A stretch of 64,000 bases of DNA from Fructobacillus papyrifericola (GCF_018437235.1 NZ_JAAMFJ010000001.1:372001-436000); one strand, 5' to 3'. Counted from the stretch's first letter, positions 35,947 to 44,925 are shown. The notes: generated from the letters alone by a model not told the origin. Translations and numbers: made by a program.

Positions 35947-36948
35947 ATGAAAATCAAACAAACTCAAGTTCGAGGAATCCTGTTAGTCTTGGTCCTCTCG
36001 GCCTTCTCACAATTTCTGGCCCAATATCTCCCACAAGTCGGAGCAGAAGGCATCGCCATGCTGCTCGGCATTTTACTGGGTAACCTGTTCTTCACAGCTG
36101 ATCAGTACGCGGCCGGTGTTAAGTGGTCGGAAAAGTATCCAATCGAAATCGGCATTGCCTTGCTTGGTTCGACGCTGACTTTTCAAACGATTGGCCAATT
36201 AGGCATTCAAGGCGTCCTCTTTATTATCTGTAATATGGTCTTGGTCATTGGATCAGTCTTTCTACTGGGCCGCTACGTCTTCCACGTCTCCTTGAAGGAA
36301 AGCATGCTGATGGGGGCTGGAAACGCTGTTTGTGGCTCCTCAGCCATTGCTGCGGTGGCTCCTGCCATTCAGGCGAAGGATGATGATCGGCGAACAGCCG
36401 TCGCCACGGTTTCGTTGACGGGTATGCTGCTCTTACTGACCTTGCCGGCTCTGAGCCACTTGGTCTTTGGTTCCCATAACTTACTGATTGGGGCCTTGGT
36501 CGGTAGCACGGTCCAATCCGTGGGCCAGGTTGTTGGAACGGCAGCCCTAATCAACCCAACGGTCGTGACTTTTGCCACGCTCTTTAAGCTCCTACGGCTG
36601 ATGCTTCTAGTGGTAGTCGTGCTTTCCTTTGCCACGATTGCTAAAAAGTCAGCGGGAGAAACCGTTGTTGAAGAAGAAAAGAAGGCGAAGTTGACCCTCT
36701 TACCCTGGTACCTGATTGCCTTCGTGCTCTTGCTCGTCTTGAATTCGTTGACGACTTTGCCAGCAGTGGTCCACGAAGTCGCGCATCAGATTGCTTCCTT
36801 CTTCGGTGTTGTCAACCTGGCTGCCATTGGTTTGAACCTGAAGTGGTCGGTTATCAAAAAATCCGGTGTCAAATTCCTGTCCTTTGGCTTTTTAGTTGGC
36901 TTGCTCCAAGTGCTCTTAGCTATTTTGCTAATCAAGCTCTTCTTGTAA
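35947..36948 (+). CDS. YeiH family putative sulfate exporter
   Basis: A 333-residue integral membrane protein of the UPF0324/YeiH family with about ten hydrophobic segments. GAGNAVCGSSAIAAVAPAI is the family signature, with KWSEKYPIEIGIALLGSTLTF and GSTVQSVGQVVGTA. The sulfate/sulfonate export role assigned to relatives is weakly supported. No LysR regulator lies alongside, unlike in enterobacteria. The ribosome site is weak. Confidence 0.88.
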   Translation: MKIKQTQVRGILLVLVLSAFSQFLAQYLPQVGAEGIAMLLGILLGNLFFTADQYAAGVKWSEKYPIEIGIALLGSTLTFQTIGQLGIQGVLFIICNMVLVIGSVFLLGRYVFHVSLKESMLMGAGNAVCGSSAIAAVAPAIQAKDDDRRTAVATVSLTGMLLLLTLPALSHLVFGSHNLLIGALVGSTVQSVGQVVGTAALINPTVVTFATLFKLLRLMLLVVVVLSFATIAKKSAGETVVEEEKKAKLTLLPWYLIAFVLLLVLNSLTTLPAVVHEVAHQIASFFGVVNLAAIGLNLKWSVIKKSGVKFLSFGFLVGLLQVLLAILLIKLFL

Positions 36949-37006
36949 GTTCATTAGCAAAGTGACTGACACGGTCATTACAAATGAAACATGAAGTAGA
37001 AGAATT

Positions 37007-37053
37007 AAAAAGGACGGTTAGCCTTAGTAAATGAGACTTAACCGTCCTTTTTT
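37007..37053 (+). terminator. Intrinsic terminator after yeiH
   Basis: AAAAAGGACGGTTA pairs with TAACCGTCCTTTTTT. Between it and the next gene (37054-37233) I see no gene. Confidence 0.9.
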
Positions 37054-37233
37054 CTTTGTTCATTTTAGAAGTTGTCGAAATTTGAACGTAATATATAACA
37101 CGTAATATAACAGCTGTGATGAAACGGAAAGGAAAGTCTTTTGCTGTCAATGGGGTTTTGGCCCTGCTGGTGCTAATCTGAATATAGCAAGTAACCGAGA
37201 ACAAACTTCTCTACCGAAACAATTTTAGAAAGA

Positions 37234-37434
37234 ATGGCATCAATGATTAAATTCTTACCTGAAATTCTAGCTGGTACCTTTGTCGTTTTCATCGCGACTT
37301 TTGTTTCCTCTTACTATGGATTTACCCCCAGCAACTGGTTGGCCAGCATTACGGCAGAAGTCGTTTTCTTCCGTCTCGTTTATCTGGGTACGCACTTTCT
37401 CTTCACTTGGAAGAAGCGTGCTCGTCACGTCTAA
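37234..37434 (+). CDS. Small membrane protein, unknown
   Basis: A 66-residue protein with one or two hydrophobic segments (ILAGTFVVFIATFVSSYYGF and ITAEVVFFRLVYLGTHFLF) and a basic tail (KKRARH). I do not recognise the family. Another possible start is the ATG at 37243. It has its own strong terminator, which supports it being a real gene. It could be a membrane-inserted peptide or a subunit. Confidence 0.6.
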   Translation: MASMIKFLPEILAGTFVVFIATFVSSYYGFTPSNWLASITAEVVFFRLVYLGTHFLFTWKKRARHV

Positions 37435-37443
37435 AAAATAAGC

Positions 37444-37487
37444 AAAAAGGCCAAGCCTGTTCTCAGCGAGCAGCTTGGCCTTTTTTT
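37444..37487. terminator. Bidirectional terminator
   Basis: GGCCAAGC (37449-37456) pairs with GCTTGGCC (37473-37480), with A- and T-runs on either side. Confidence 0.9.
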
Positions 37488-37501
37488 AATGAAACGCATC
37501 T

Positions 37502-37948
37502 TCACTTTTGGACTTTTCCAAGGGCAAAACGAGCAATGGGTGCAACGATCACGAGTTGTAAGGGAAGGGCAACAACCAAGTTTAACAGCCAGGCTGTTGG
37601 ATAGTCGCTCAGGGGCTTACCGTTAATGACCAGTCCAAAAACGGACATCAGGCTGACCATTCCGGCCACCATAAGCAGTGAAATGGTGATGGGGATCCGG
37701 AGGCCCTCCTTGCTTTTAAAGCGTGGAATGATGACTTTGAAAGCCAGTGCCTTTGCAAGCGGGCCAACCAATAGACCGTCTAGCAGCATGGCCACAACCA
37801 GGGCAATCGGGTAGCCAAACAAAATTTCTGACCAGAAGTTTTCCTGGTATCCCTCTGCTAGGTAAACGTTATAAATGGACATTCCCAAAACCATGAGGCC
37901 GGCCATAATCAACATGAAAAACAGTTCTTCTTTTAAATTACGTGGCAT
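37502..37948 (-). CDS. DUF2798 family membrane protein
   Basis: A 148-residue protein with four hydrophobic segments arranged as two similar halves (FFMLIMAGLMVLGMSIYNVYL and ITISLLMVAGMVSLMSVFGLV), typical of tandem DUF2798 repeats. Conserved points include PIALVVAMLLDGLLVGPLAKALAFKVI and the matching PLQLVIVAPIARFAL. Its function is unknown. The start at 37948 follows AAAAGGAGAAAA. Confidence 0.8.
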   Translation of the reverse strand: MPRNLKEELFFMLIMAGLMVLGMSIYNVYLAEGYQENFWSEILFGYPIALVVAMLLDGLLVGPLAKALAFKVIIPRFKSKEGLRIPITISLLMVAGMVSLMSVFGLVINGKPLSDYPTAWLLNLVVALPLQLVIVAPIARFALGKVQK

Positions 37949-38107
37949 TTTTTCTCCTTTTATCATGCTTTTTAAACTTAGCACAGAAAAAAATTCTTCG
38001 TAAGTTACAAATTGTTACATTTTCACCATTTAAAAAATGCTGGGAAGGGGCTTTGTGGTAAAATTGTCCTTGAAAATAGCAAAAAAGCTAGGAGAAGAGG
38101 CAAGAAT

Positions 38108-38671
38108 ATGAAGTTACTAGTCATCCAGGGGCATCCTGACGCCCAATCCTTCACGCACGCCAATGCCGAAAATTACATTGAGGCAGCCAAGGCTGCTGGC
38201 CACGAAGTGCAGGTCATCGACTTGGCCAAGGAAGACTTTGATCCCATTTTGGCCTATGGTTACCGCCAGCATATGGAGGATGAGAGTCAACCAAAGCACT
38301 ATCAGGAACTGATTAAAGAGGCCGATGAATTGGCCATCTTCTATCCAGTTTGGTGGGCGGCGGAACCAGCCATCTTGAAAGGGTTCTTCGACCGGACCTT
38401 CACCCCTGGCTTTGCTTATCACTACGAATCACCCACGAAGATTCAGCACCTGTTGAAGGGAAAGACGGCCAAGCTCTTTGTTACTAGTCGTGGACCAGCC
38501 TGGTACACCAAGTCCATCTTTGGATCAGCCGTTTACCGGATGAAAAGCTTGGTTCTTGGCTTTGCCGGCATTAAAGTTAAAAAGACCCTTGTTTTGGGGA
38601 ACATGAACACCAAAAAAGACGTCCTGGAAAATCGTCAGGCCTTTATCGAAGATTGCGCCAAGGAAGTGTAA
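38108..38671 (+). CDS. NAD(P)H dehydrogenase (quinone), flavodoxin-like fold
   Basis: A 187-residue flavoprotein of the NQO1/MdaB/KefF group that transfers two electrons to quinones. LLVIQGHPDAQSFTHANAENY starts the flavodoxin-like fold; IFYPVWWAAEPAILKGFFDRTFTPGFAYHY is the diagnostic FMN/FAD region. The ATG at 38108 follows AGGAGAAGAGG. It is convergent with the ammonium channel gene across a shared terminator. Confidence 0.9.
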   Translation: MKLLVIQGHPDAQSFTHANAENYIEAAKAAGHEVQVIDLAKEDFDPILAYGYRQHMEDESQPKHYQELIKEADELAIFYPVWWAAEPAILKGFFDRTFTPGFAYHYESPTKIQHLLKGKTAKLFVTSRGPAWYTKSIFGSAVYRMKSLVLGFAGIKVKKTLVLGNMNTKKDVLENRQAFIEDCAKEV

Positions 38672-38673
38672 GC

Positions 38674-38704
38674 AAAAAAACCGACCAGACTGGTCGGTTT
38701 TTTT
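38674..38704. terminator. Bidirectional terminator
   Basis: ACCGACCAG (38680-38688) pairs with CTGGTCGGT (38690-38698), flanked by A7 and T7. Confidence 0.9.
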
Positions 38705-38707
38705 CGT

Positions 38708-39859
38708 TTAGTTTTTTTCTAGCGAAAGGCTGCCCATAAGGAGCTGCAGGACTTTGGCCAGGCAGTAGGAAAGGGTGGCGGTAAAGGCGATGGTGATGGA
38801 AATGCCTAAGAATTGCTGGAAAAGAAGTTGCCACTGACCATCAATCAGTCCCTTTGCAGGCGAACCAAAGGACGGACTGGCAAAGACACCGGTCAAAAGA
38901 GCCCCGAAGATGCCACCCACGCCGTGGATACCAAAGGCATCGAGGGTATCCTGGTAGCCAAAATAATCCTTTAACTTGGTGATCGACCAGAAAATTAAGG
39001 GAGCTGCTAAGAGCCCAAAGAAAACGGCAGCCAGGGGACTGACAAAGCCAGCCGCTGGTGTAATGGCCACCAATCCAGCCAAGGCGCCATTAAAGAGATC
39101 GGCCATTTGAAGACGGCGTTTTTGACGTTCAACGATGCATGCGTAGGCAATTAAGCCAGTCGCAGAGGCCAAAGCCGTGTTCAGGATTGCTAAGGCTGCC
39201 TGTCCGTTGGCTGCCAGGGCTGAGCCCCCGTTAAAGCCAAACCAGCCCAGCCAGAGTAGCAGACCCCCGACAAAGGTGTAAGCATCTTTTGGCGCAAGTC
39301 GGACAGCCTCTTTTCCTTTACCAATCAAAATAGCCAAGGTTAGCCCGGTTATCCCAGAAGAAATGTGGACGACTGTTCCACCGGCAAAGTCGATGGCGCC
39401 CAGCTTCGCAATGAGGCCGTTGTTCCAAACCATTCGGGCCAGGGGAGCATAAACTAGCAAAAGCCAGCCAGTCAAAAAGATCAGTAAGGCCTTGGTCTTC
39501 ATCCGGCCGATGACAGAACCCGTAATAATCAGGACGGTGATGATGGCAAAGGTTCCCTGGAAAAAGGCAAAGCTGGCATCCGAGATCGTGAGACCACGAG
39601 TTGATTGTGAAAGAGAAAGTCCCTTTAGACAAACTAGGGAAAGGAGGCTATGAAGACTGGTTTTGCTTGAAAAGGCCAGGGCGTAGCCAAGCAGAAACCA
39701 AAGAAGGGGGACCAGTGCGATGATGAGCAGACCGACTTTTAACATGTAGGTCCGGTTTTCTTCTTCACCAATCCCGGAGTAAAAGAGGGCCAGGCCCGGA
39801 GACATCAGCCAGACTAAGAGGGCGGACAGGAGTATAAACGCGGTATCGCCAGTATTCAT
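38708..39859 (-). CDS. amtB: Ammonium channel Amt
   Basis: A 383-residue Amt/Rh channel with about eleven membrane helices. Both pore histidines are in context: DFAGGTVVHISSGITG and DAFGIHGVGGIFGALL. The entry motif reads LMSPGLALFYSG, and the pore helix LWLGWFGFNGGSAL is typical. ATG 39859 follows AAAGGATTTTTG; longer in-frame starts upstream lack a ribosome site. No glnK gene is next to it, so PII control is not evident. Confidence 0.93.
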   Translation of the reverse strand: MNTGDTAFILLSALLVWLMSPGLALFYSGIGEEENRTYMLKVGLLIIALVPLLWFLLGYALAFSSKTSLHSLLSLVCLKGLSLSQSTRGLTISDASFAFFQGTFAIITVLIITGSVIGRMKTKALLIFLTGWLLLVYAPLARMVWNNGLIAKLGAIDFAGGTVVHISSGITGLTLAILIGKGKEAVRLAPKDAYTFVGGLLLWLGWFGFNGGSALAANGQAALAILNTALASATGLIAYACIVERQKRRLQMADLFNGALAGLVAITPAAGFVSPLAAVFFGLLAAPLIFWSITKLKDYFGYQDTLDAFGIHGVGGIFGALLTGVFASPSFGSPAKGLIDGQWQLLFQQFLGISITIAFTATLSYCLAKVLQLLMGSLSLEKN

Positions 39860-40017
39860 CAAAAATCCTTTCATATTCCAAACGGTAATTTTCTTAAGTT
39901 TAGGGCGACCAGGGGCAGCTGGCGTAAAATTCGGAAAGTTTGCTGACATGGGAGCGAGTGAAAAATTGGGATTTTCTAATAAAAAAATCTTTTTAAAGAC
40001 TGTTCTCACGGCTTTTC

Positions 40018-40027
40018 TTGCTATAAT
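40018..40027 (+). promoter_or_regulatory. Extended -10 promoter of proBA
   Basis: TGCTATAAT ends at 40027, a perfect -10 with TG extension. No convincing -35. Confidence 0.5.
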
Positions 40028-40054
40028 AAAAGAAAAACATTTGAGGAAATGAAA

Positions 40055-40846
40055 ATGGCAAAGTGGCAGCGTATTGTTGTAAAAGTTGGGACGAGTACGA
40101 TCGTCGATCAGACTGGCAAAGTCAACTACCCGGTGATCAATCGTTTGGCGCAGGTGCTGACTGCTCTGTCAAAGGAGGGCCGCGAAGTTCTCTTTGTCAC
40201 GTCTGGTGCCATCGGGGTGGCCATTGATCAGATGAACTTAGACAAGCGGCCAAGCGAGATTCCTGCTCAACAAGCCTTAGCCGCCATCGGCCAGGGCTAC
40301 CTCATGTCCATTTACAACCAAAGTTTTGCCTTTTATAAGCAAACCGTGGGCCAAGTACTGTTAACCTACGACGTCTTTGAAACCCCCGGGATGCTCGGGC
40401 ACACAAAAGAAGCCATCCAGGAGCTCTTTTCGCAAGGCGTAATCCCAATCGTAAACGAAAACGACGTGATTGCCGTGGATGAATTGGATCACCAGCATTC
40501 CTTTGGTGACAACGACCGTCTAGCAGCCCTAGTGGCAAAAGAAATCGACGCTGATTTGATCATTCTTTCAGACGTGGATGCACTCTATACAGCCAATCCA
40601 AACATTGATCCGACGGCTAAACCCATTCACCAAGTGACAACCATCAGCGATGAACTTCGGTTAGCCGCCACCGGCGCCACTTCTGGACTGGGAACCGGCG
40701 GCATGACAACAAAGTTGGCGGCAGCCGAGTTAACCATGCAAGAAGGGCACCAGATGGCCCTGATCAACGGATCAAACCCTGACAATATTCTTGCAGTCAT
40801 TCATGGCAAAGCAGTCGGAACACACTTTCAAGGTGAAACAAAATGA
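40055..40846 (+). CDS. proB: Glutamate 5-kinase
   Basis: A 263-residue kinase for the first step of proline synthesis. RIVVKVGTSTIVD, LFVTSGAIGVAIDQM, IVNENDVIAVDE, FGDNDRLAALVA and GTGGMTTKLAAAELTM are hallmarks. The C-terminal PUA domain of the E. coli enzyme is absent; the short form is common in lactic acid bacteria. ATG 40055 is better spaced from GAGG than ATG 40049. It overlaps proA by four bases. Confidence 0.95.
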   Translation: MAKWQRIVVKVGTSTIVDQTGKVNYPVINRLAQVLTALSKEGREVLFVTSGAIGVAIDQMNLDKRPSEIPAQQALAAIGQGYLMSIYNQSFAFYKQTVGQVLLTYDVFETPGMLGHTKEAIQELFSQGVIPIVNENDVIAVDELDHQHSFGDNDRLAALVAKEIDADLIILSDVDALYTANPNIDPTAKPIHQVTTISDELRLAATGATSGLGTGGMTTKLAAAELTMQEGHQMALINGSNPDNILAVIHGKAVGTHFQGETK

Positions 40847-42084
40847 CAAAAATTGATGAAATGGGCGCTCGTGCTAAAGAAGCCAGCCAAGAAGTGGCGG
40901 CTCTCAGCCTTGAAAAGCGCAACGCGGTTTTGAAGCAAATCGCCCGTTTACTAGAAGAAGAACACGCTTCGATCGAATCCGCCAATCAAAAAGATTTAGC
41001 CACGGCGGGGGACCTGACTGGCCCCATGCAAAAGCGCTTAACGATTAATGCGTCGGTGTTAAAGGGCATCAGTTCGTCTTTGTTTTCTTTAATCGATTTA
41101 AAGGATCCACTAGCCGGTCCTTATCCGTCCTGGGTTCATGAAACAGGCTTTAAGATTGTTAAAAAGACGGTGCCACTGGGTGTCGTGGCCATGGTTTACG
41201 AAGCCCGGCCAAATGTGACGGTTGATGCCGCGGCCCTGGCTATTAAGTCCGGAAACGCCGTCATTTTACGTGGTGGCAAAGAGGCGATTCAAACAAACAT
41301 CGCCCTGGCGACCCTTATCCAAAAAGCACTGGAACAAGAGGGACTGAATCCGGCCATTGTACAGCTGATTGAAGACACGTCTCATGACAGCGTCAACGAA
41401 CTATTAGGCTTAAGAAAGTACGTGGACGTACTAATCCCGCGGGGTTCTAAAGGCTTTATTGACTTTGTTGTCGAAAATGCCAAAGTCCCGGTCATTGAAA
41501 CCGGTGCGGGTAATACGCACATATTTGTCGACGAATCAGCTGATCAAGAAGAGGCGCTCACGGTCATCGTGAACGCCAAAACATCCAAGCCAGCCGTCTG
41601 CAATGCCGCCGAAAAGTTGCTGGTTCATGAAGCCATTGCGGCTGACTTTTTGCCAAAGGTCGTCGCAGCCTTGATGGAAAAGGGCGTTGAAATCCGTGGC
41701 GATCAGGCGGTGCAAGCCATTGATTCACGGGTGGAAGCGGCCACTGATCCTGATTGGGAGACGGAATATAACGATCTAATCATGGCCATTCATATTGTTA
41801 AGGATGTTGACCAAGCAATTGACTGGATCAACACCTACACGACTCATCATTCAGAAACCATTCTTTCTGAAAACGCTGCAAACGTGGCTAAATTCATGCA
41901 GCAGGTCGATGCCGCCGTCGTCTATCAAAACGTTTCCTCACGCTTCACGGACGGCTTTGAATTTGGCTTTGGTGCCGAAATCGGCATTTCAACTCAGAAG
42001 CTGCACGCAAGAGGCCCAATGGGCTTACCAGCCTTAACGACCATTAAATACGAGGTCTTTGGTGAGGGACAGGTGCGGAATTAA
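40843..42084 (+). CDS. proA: Gamma-glutamyl phosphate reductase
   Basis: A 413-residue NADPH enzyme for the second step of proline synthesis. PLGVVAMVYEARPNVTVDAAALAIKSGNAVILRGGKE is diagnostic, and the catalytic cysteine is in KTSKPAVCNAAEKLLVH. GAEIGISTQKLHARGPMGL closes the protein. The start overlaps the proB stop, giving a coupled proBA operon under one promoter. No proC is in the window. Confidence 0.96.
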   Translation: MTKIDEMGARAKEASQEVAALSLEKRNAVLKQIARLLEEEHASIESANQKDLATAGDLTGPMQKRLTINASVLKGISSSLFSLIDLKDPLAGPYPSWVHETGFKIVKKTVPLGVVAMVYEARPNVTVDAAALAIKSGNAVILRGGKEAIQTNIALATLIQKALEQEGLNPAIVQLIEDTSHDSVNELLGLRKYVDVLIPRGSKGFIDFVVENAKVPVIETGAGNTHIFVDESADQEEALTVIVNAKTSKPAVCNAAEKLLVHEAIAADFLPKVVAALMEKGVEIRGDQAVQAIDSRVEAATDPDWETEYNDLIMAIHIVKDVDQAIDWINTYTTHHSETILSENAANVAKFMQQVDAAVVYQNVSSRFTDGFEFGFGAEIGISTQKLHARGPMGLPALTTIKYEVFGEGQVRN

Positions 42085-42094
42085 GGAGGCTTTC

Positions 42095-42544
42095 ATGATT
42101 CGAGAAGCGCTGTTAGCTGATGCTTCGGCATTATGCCAAATAAATCGTGATGAAATGGGCTACAATGTTTCAGTTGAATTTACAAAAGAACAATTAGCCT
42201 TATTGTTAAAAGACCAAAATCACCACTTAATCGCTGTCTTTGAGGATGATATGAATCATCAAGTGCTTGGATATGTCCATGCTGAGTTGTATCGAGAGCT
42301 GTATGCAGCGGATGTTTTGAATGTTTGGGGCTTGGCTGTTGCCACTGATCAGCAGGGAAAGGGGATTGGAAAGTCACTGATGCAGTGGCTTGAAGAAGAG
42401 GCCTTGAGTCGCAATATTCATGCAATTCGACTGAATTCAGGGGCCAACCGCCTTGGGGCGCACCGTTTTTATCAAAAGCTAGGTTTTGAAGAAGTAAAGT
42501 TGCAAAAAAGTTTGTTAAAGAGCTATAAATTTCTATGTCAATAA
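42095..42544 (+). CDS. GNAT family N-acetyltransferase
   Basis: A 149-residue acetyltransferase. The acetyl-CoA loop is in LAVATDQQGKGIGKSLMQWLEEEA, followed by LNSGANRLGAHRFYQKLGFE. The ATG follows TAAGGAGG ten bases after proA, so it is probably the third gene of the proBA transcript. The substrate is unknown. Codon use is more AT-rich than in proBA, which hints at a separate origin. Confidence 0.9.
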   Translation: MIREALLADASALCQINRDEMGYNVSVEFTKEQLALLLKDQNHHLIAVFEDDMNHQVLGYVHAELYRELYAADVLNVWGLAVATDQQGKGIGKSLMQWLEEEALSRNIHAIRLNSGANRLGAHRFYQKLGFEEVKLQKSLLKSYKFLCQ

Positions 42545-42574
42545 AAGCCATGCAATTTGTGCATGGCTTTTTTT
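42543..42574 (+). terminator. Intrinsic terminator after the acetyltransferase
   Basis: AAAAGCCATGCA pairs with TGCATGGCTT and is followed by a T-run. Confidence 0.92.
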
Positions 42575-42627
42575 AATTCAGACAAAGAGGGTGACTATCA
42601 ATTTTTATTTGAGGGCCGCTAATGAGT

Positions 42628-42798
42628 AAATATTCGTTTTTCAACTAAAAATAAATTAATTTAAAAGAAACGTTCGCTTTTAAAAAGGATATTTTTATTA
42701 AATTCTATTGAATATTCGTTCAATATACCTGATAATGATTGAGTAAGCGAACGATAGATTTAAATTTTACCGATTTTATTGTTCAAATACGAATATTG
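42628..42798. promoter_or_regulatory. Cluster of five PurR-box-like sites
   Basis: Three copies on the plus strand (AAATATTCGTTTTT at 42628, AAACGTTCGCTTTT at 42668, GAATATTCGTTCAA at 42710) and two reversed (GTAAGCGAACGATA at 42743, CAAATACGAATATTG at 42784). The shared core is RTTCGYWT, close to the PurBox half-site CGAAC/GTTCG of Firmicutes. The same motif precedes guaC, purB/purA and the permease. The whole AT-rich gap before phnD is otherwise empty. Confidence 0.6.
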
Positions 42799-42835
42799 TT
42801 GTTCTATTGTCGTTTTTAGGAGAGAAAAAAGAAAA

Positions 42836-43786
42836 ATGAAAAAAATTCTTGTTGCTGCCGCGGTTCTAATTATTGCCATTGGTGGGTTTTTCGCCTTTAC
42901 CGGAAGCGGGAAAAAGTCGCAGTCGACCTCTGATTCCAATAAGAAGTCGTCAAAGATGGACATGAAGGAATTAAATCTTCAGTTTGTGCCATCGATTAAC
43001 TCCGATACCTTGGCAGCGAAGGCCAAGCCCTTAGAAACACTGCTTGGTAAGGAACTGGGCATTCCAGTGCACGTTTCTTTAGGAACGAACAGTAACAGCG
43101 TGATTGAAGCCTTGGGTTCAAAGAAAACGGACATGGCCTTCTTGTCACCGGATTCATATGTTCATGCTCACCAACTCTACGGTGCAAAAGCCATTCTTCA
43201 ATCAACGCGTTATGGCATTAAGACCGATAATACGGGTGAATCAACTGGTAAACTGGTTAATAACTATCACGCCTTTGTCATTGTCCGTAAGGATTCTGGC
43301 ATTAACTCAGTCAAGGATTTGAAGGGCAAGAAGATTGCCATGCAGAGCTCAACTTCAGCAGCCGGCTACGTCTATCCTGCCGTTGAGTTAAACAAGAAGG
43401 GCATTAACGTCGTCAAAGAATCGAAGCTCGTCCAGGTTAAGGGCCACGATCAAGCCGTTTTGTCCGTTTTGAACGGCGATGTCGACGCTGCCTTTGTCTT
43501 CGGTGACGCCCGAAACGTTGTTAAAAAGGATCAGCCTGATATCTTCGATAAGACGAAGATTCTGTACTCAACGGAAGGCATTCCAAACGATACAGTGACC
43601 GTTCGTAAGGGCCTCAGCTCATCTGATCAGGACAAAATTAAGGAAGCCCTGAAAAAGATTGCAAAGACTGACGAAGGTAAGAAAGTCTTGAAGAATATTT
43701 ACTCATGGGATGGTGTTTCTGACACGAGTGATTCGAACTTTGATTCGGTCCGTGAAAACAACAAAGCGGTTGCTAAGCTTCAGTAA
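42836..43786 (+). CDS. PhnD-like ABC transporter substrate-binding protein, orphan
   Basis: A 316-residue periplasmic-binding-type protein. An N-terminal hydrophobic segment (ILVAAAVLIIAIGGFFAF) acts as signal or anchor, but there is no lipobox cysteine. The body matches the phosphate/phosphonate-binding PhnD family: LNLQFVPSINSDTLAAKAKPLETLLGKELG, DMAFLSPDSYVHA, HAFVIVRKDSGINSVKDLKGKKIAMQS and VKGHDQAVLSVLNGDVDAAFVFGDAR. No ATPase or permease gene is adjacent. PurR-like boxes crowd the upstream region, so the ligand may be linked to purines rather than phosphonates. Confidence 0.82.
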   Translation: MKKILVAAAVLIIAIGGFFAFTGSGKKSQSTSDSNKKSSKMDMKELNLQFVPSINSDTLAAKAKPLETLLGKELGIPVHVSLGTNSNSVIEALGSKKTDMAFLSPDSYVHAHQLYGAKAILQSTRYGIKTDNTGESTGKLVNNYHAFVIVRKDSGINSVKDLKGKKIAMQSSTSAAGYVYPAVELNKKGINVVKESKLVQVKGHDQAVLSVLNGDVDAAFVFGDARNVVKKDQPDIFDKTKILYSTEGIPNDTVTVRKGLSSSDQDKIKEALKKIAKTDEGKKVLKNIYSWDGVSDTSDSNFDSVRENNKAVAKLQ

Positions 43787-43807
43787 AAGAAAAACTAAAT
43801 AAGTGGA

Positions 43808-43838
43808 GCAGATAACCAATCGGTTGTCTGCTTTTTTA
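43808..43838 (+). terminator. Intrinsic terminator after phnD
   Basis: GCAGATAACC pairs with GGTTGTCTGC and is followed by six T. Confidence 0.92.
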
Positions 43839-43952
43839 TTTGTCATTCTTTTTGAAAGGTGAAACTTCTTCAACAGACCATTAACTTTCGATAATATATA
43901 TTATGTAAAGTAGAGATTTCTAGGTGAATTGCAACCCCTAAATTAACAACTT

Positions 43953-43968
43953 TTATTATTCGTTTAAA
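43953..43968 (+). promoter_or_regulatory. PurR-box-like site before guaC remnant
   Basis: TTATTATTCGTTTAAA shares the RTTCGTTT core. It lies only 11 bases before the remaining ATG, which suggests that the original leader and start of guaC have been deleted. Confidence 0.5.
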
Positions 43969-43979
43969 ACGCCTGTGTT

Positions 43980-44889
43980 ATGGGCTTTAAAAGTCGAAGA
44001 GATGCAGATACAAGCGTTCAACTCGGTCAGCACACGTTTCGGATTCCAGTGATGCCCGCCAATATGGAAACCGTCATTGATCAAAACCTAGCTGAGTGGT
44101 TATCCGCTCGTGGTTACTTTTATGTTATGCACCGATTCAATCCGAACCAGCGCTTTGACTTCGTTCAATCAATGCAACAAAAAGGATTGATTGCATCAAT
44201 CAGTCTTGGTATTACAGAGGACGAATATCAATTAATTGACATATTTAAATCAAATAATATTACACCGGAATACAGCACCATTGATGTTGCCCACGGTCAC
44301 TCCGATTACGTTTTTTAAATGGTTGCTTACATCAAGGAAAAGTTGCCAGAAACATTTCTAATTGTTGGCAACATGAGGACGCCTGAAGCAATCGTCGAAG
44401 CAGAAGCGGCCGGAGTCGATGCAATAAAGGTTGGCATTGATCCAGGGAAAGCATGTATCACAAAGGATAAAACCGGCTTTGGGACCAATTGTTGGCAGCT
44501 TGCTGCCCTTTCTCAGCGTGCACAGGTTGCGACGAAACCAATCATTGCAGACGGTGGTATTCGTCATCACGGGGACATTGCTAAGTCGATTCGTTTTGGT
44601 GCAACCATGGTGATGATTGGTTCCATGTTTGCCGGTCATGATGAGACGCCGGTGAAATTATCGAAAAAAACTGCAAAGCCTACAAAGCCTACTACGGTTC
44701 TGCTTCAGCTCGTCAAAAGGGAAATGAACACAACGTTGAGGGTCAAAGCCTCTTAGTCGAATACAAGATTCCCTCGAAAAGACTTTAAAAGCCATGGAGC
44801 AAGACCTTTCCTCTGCAATCTCATATGCTGGAGGAAAAAGTCTGACCAGTCTCAAAACGGTTGATTACGCTGTTTTAACGGATTACTAA
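43980..44889 (+). pseudogene. guaC: GMP reductase, multiply broken
   Basis: GMP reductase returns GMP to IMP. The remnant begins at SRRDADTSVQLGQHTF; the first 15 or so residues (the DYxDIQLIP part) are gone. VMPANMETVID, YFYVMHRF and DVAHGHS are recognisable. A TAA interrupts at 44316, then [17 protein letters not shown] with the catalytic cysteine, and [28 protein letters not shown] follow. Near 44660 the frame shifts to [15 protein letters not shown], and near 44780 it shifts again to KTLKAMEQDLSSAISYAGG, ending at 44889. Four lesions make a true pseudogene certain. Confidence 0.92.
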
Positions 44890-44896
44890 ACAAGAA

Positions 44897-44925
44897 GGCA
44901 CCCGCTAATGCGGGTGATTCTTTTT
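44897..44925 (+). terminator. Terminator between guaC remnant and purB
   Basis: CACCCGC pairs with GCGGGTG around TAAT, followed by ATTCTTTTTG. Confidence 0.8.

Noticed and set aside
36932-37204. 90-residue minus-strand frame after yeiH
   Set aside because: It runs through the yeiH terminator, has no ribosome site and no recognisable protein features.
39318-39632. 104-residue frame inside the ammonium channel gene
   Set aside because: Complete overlap with a well-supported channel gene on the same strand and no ribosome site; shadow frame.
42059-42094. Longer start of the acetyltransferase overlapping proA
   Set aside because: The ATG at 42095 has an ideal AGGAGG site; the longer version has none.
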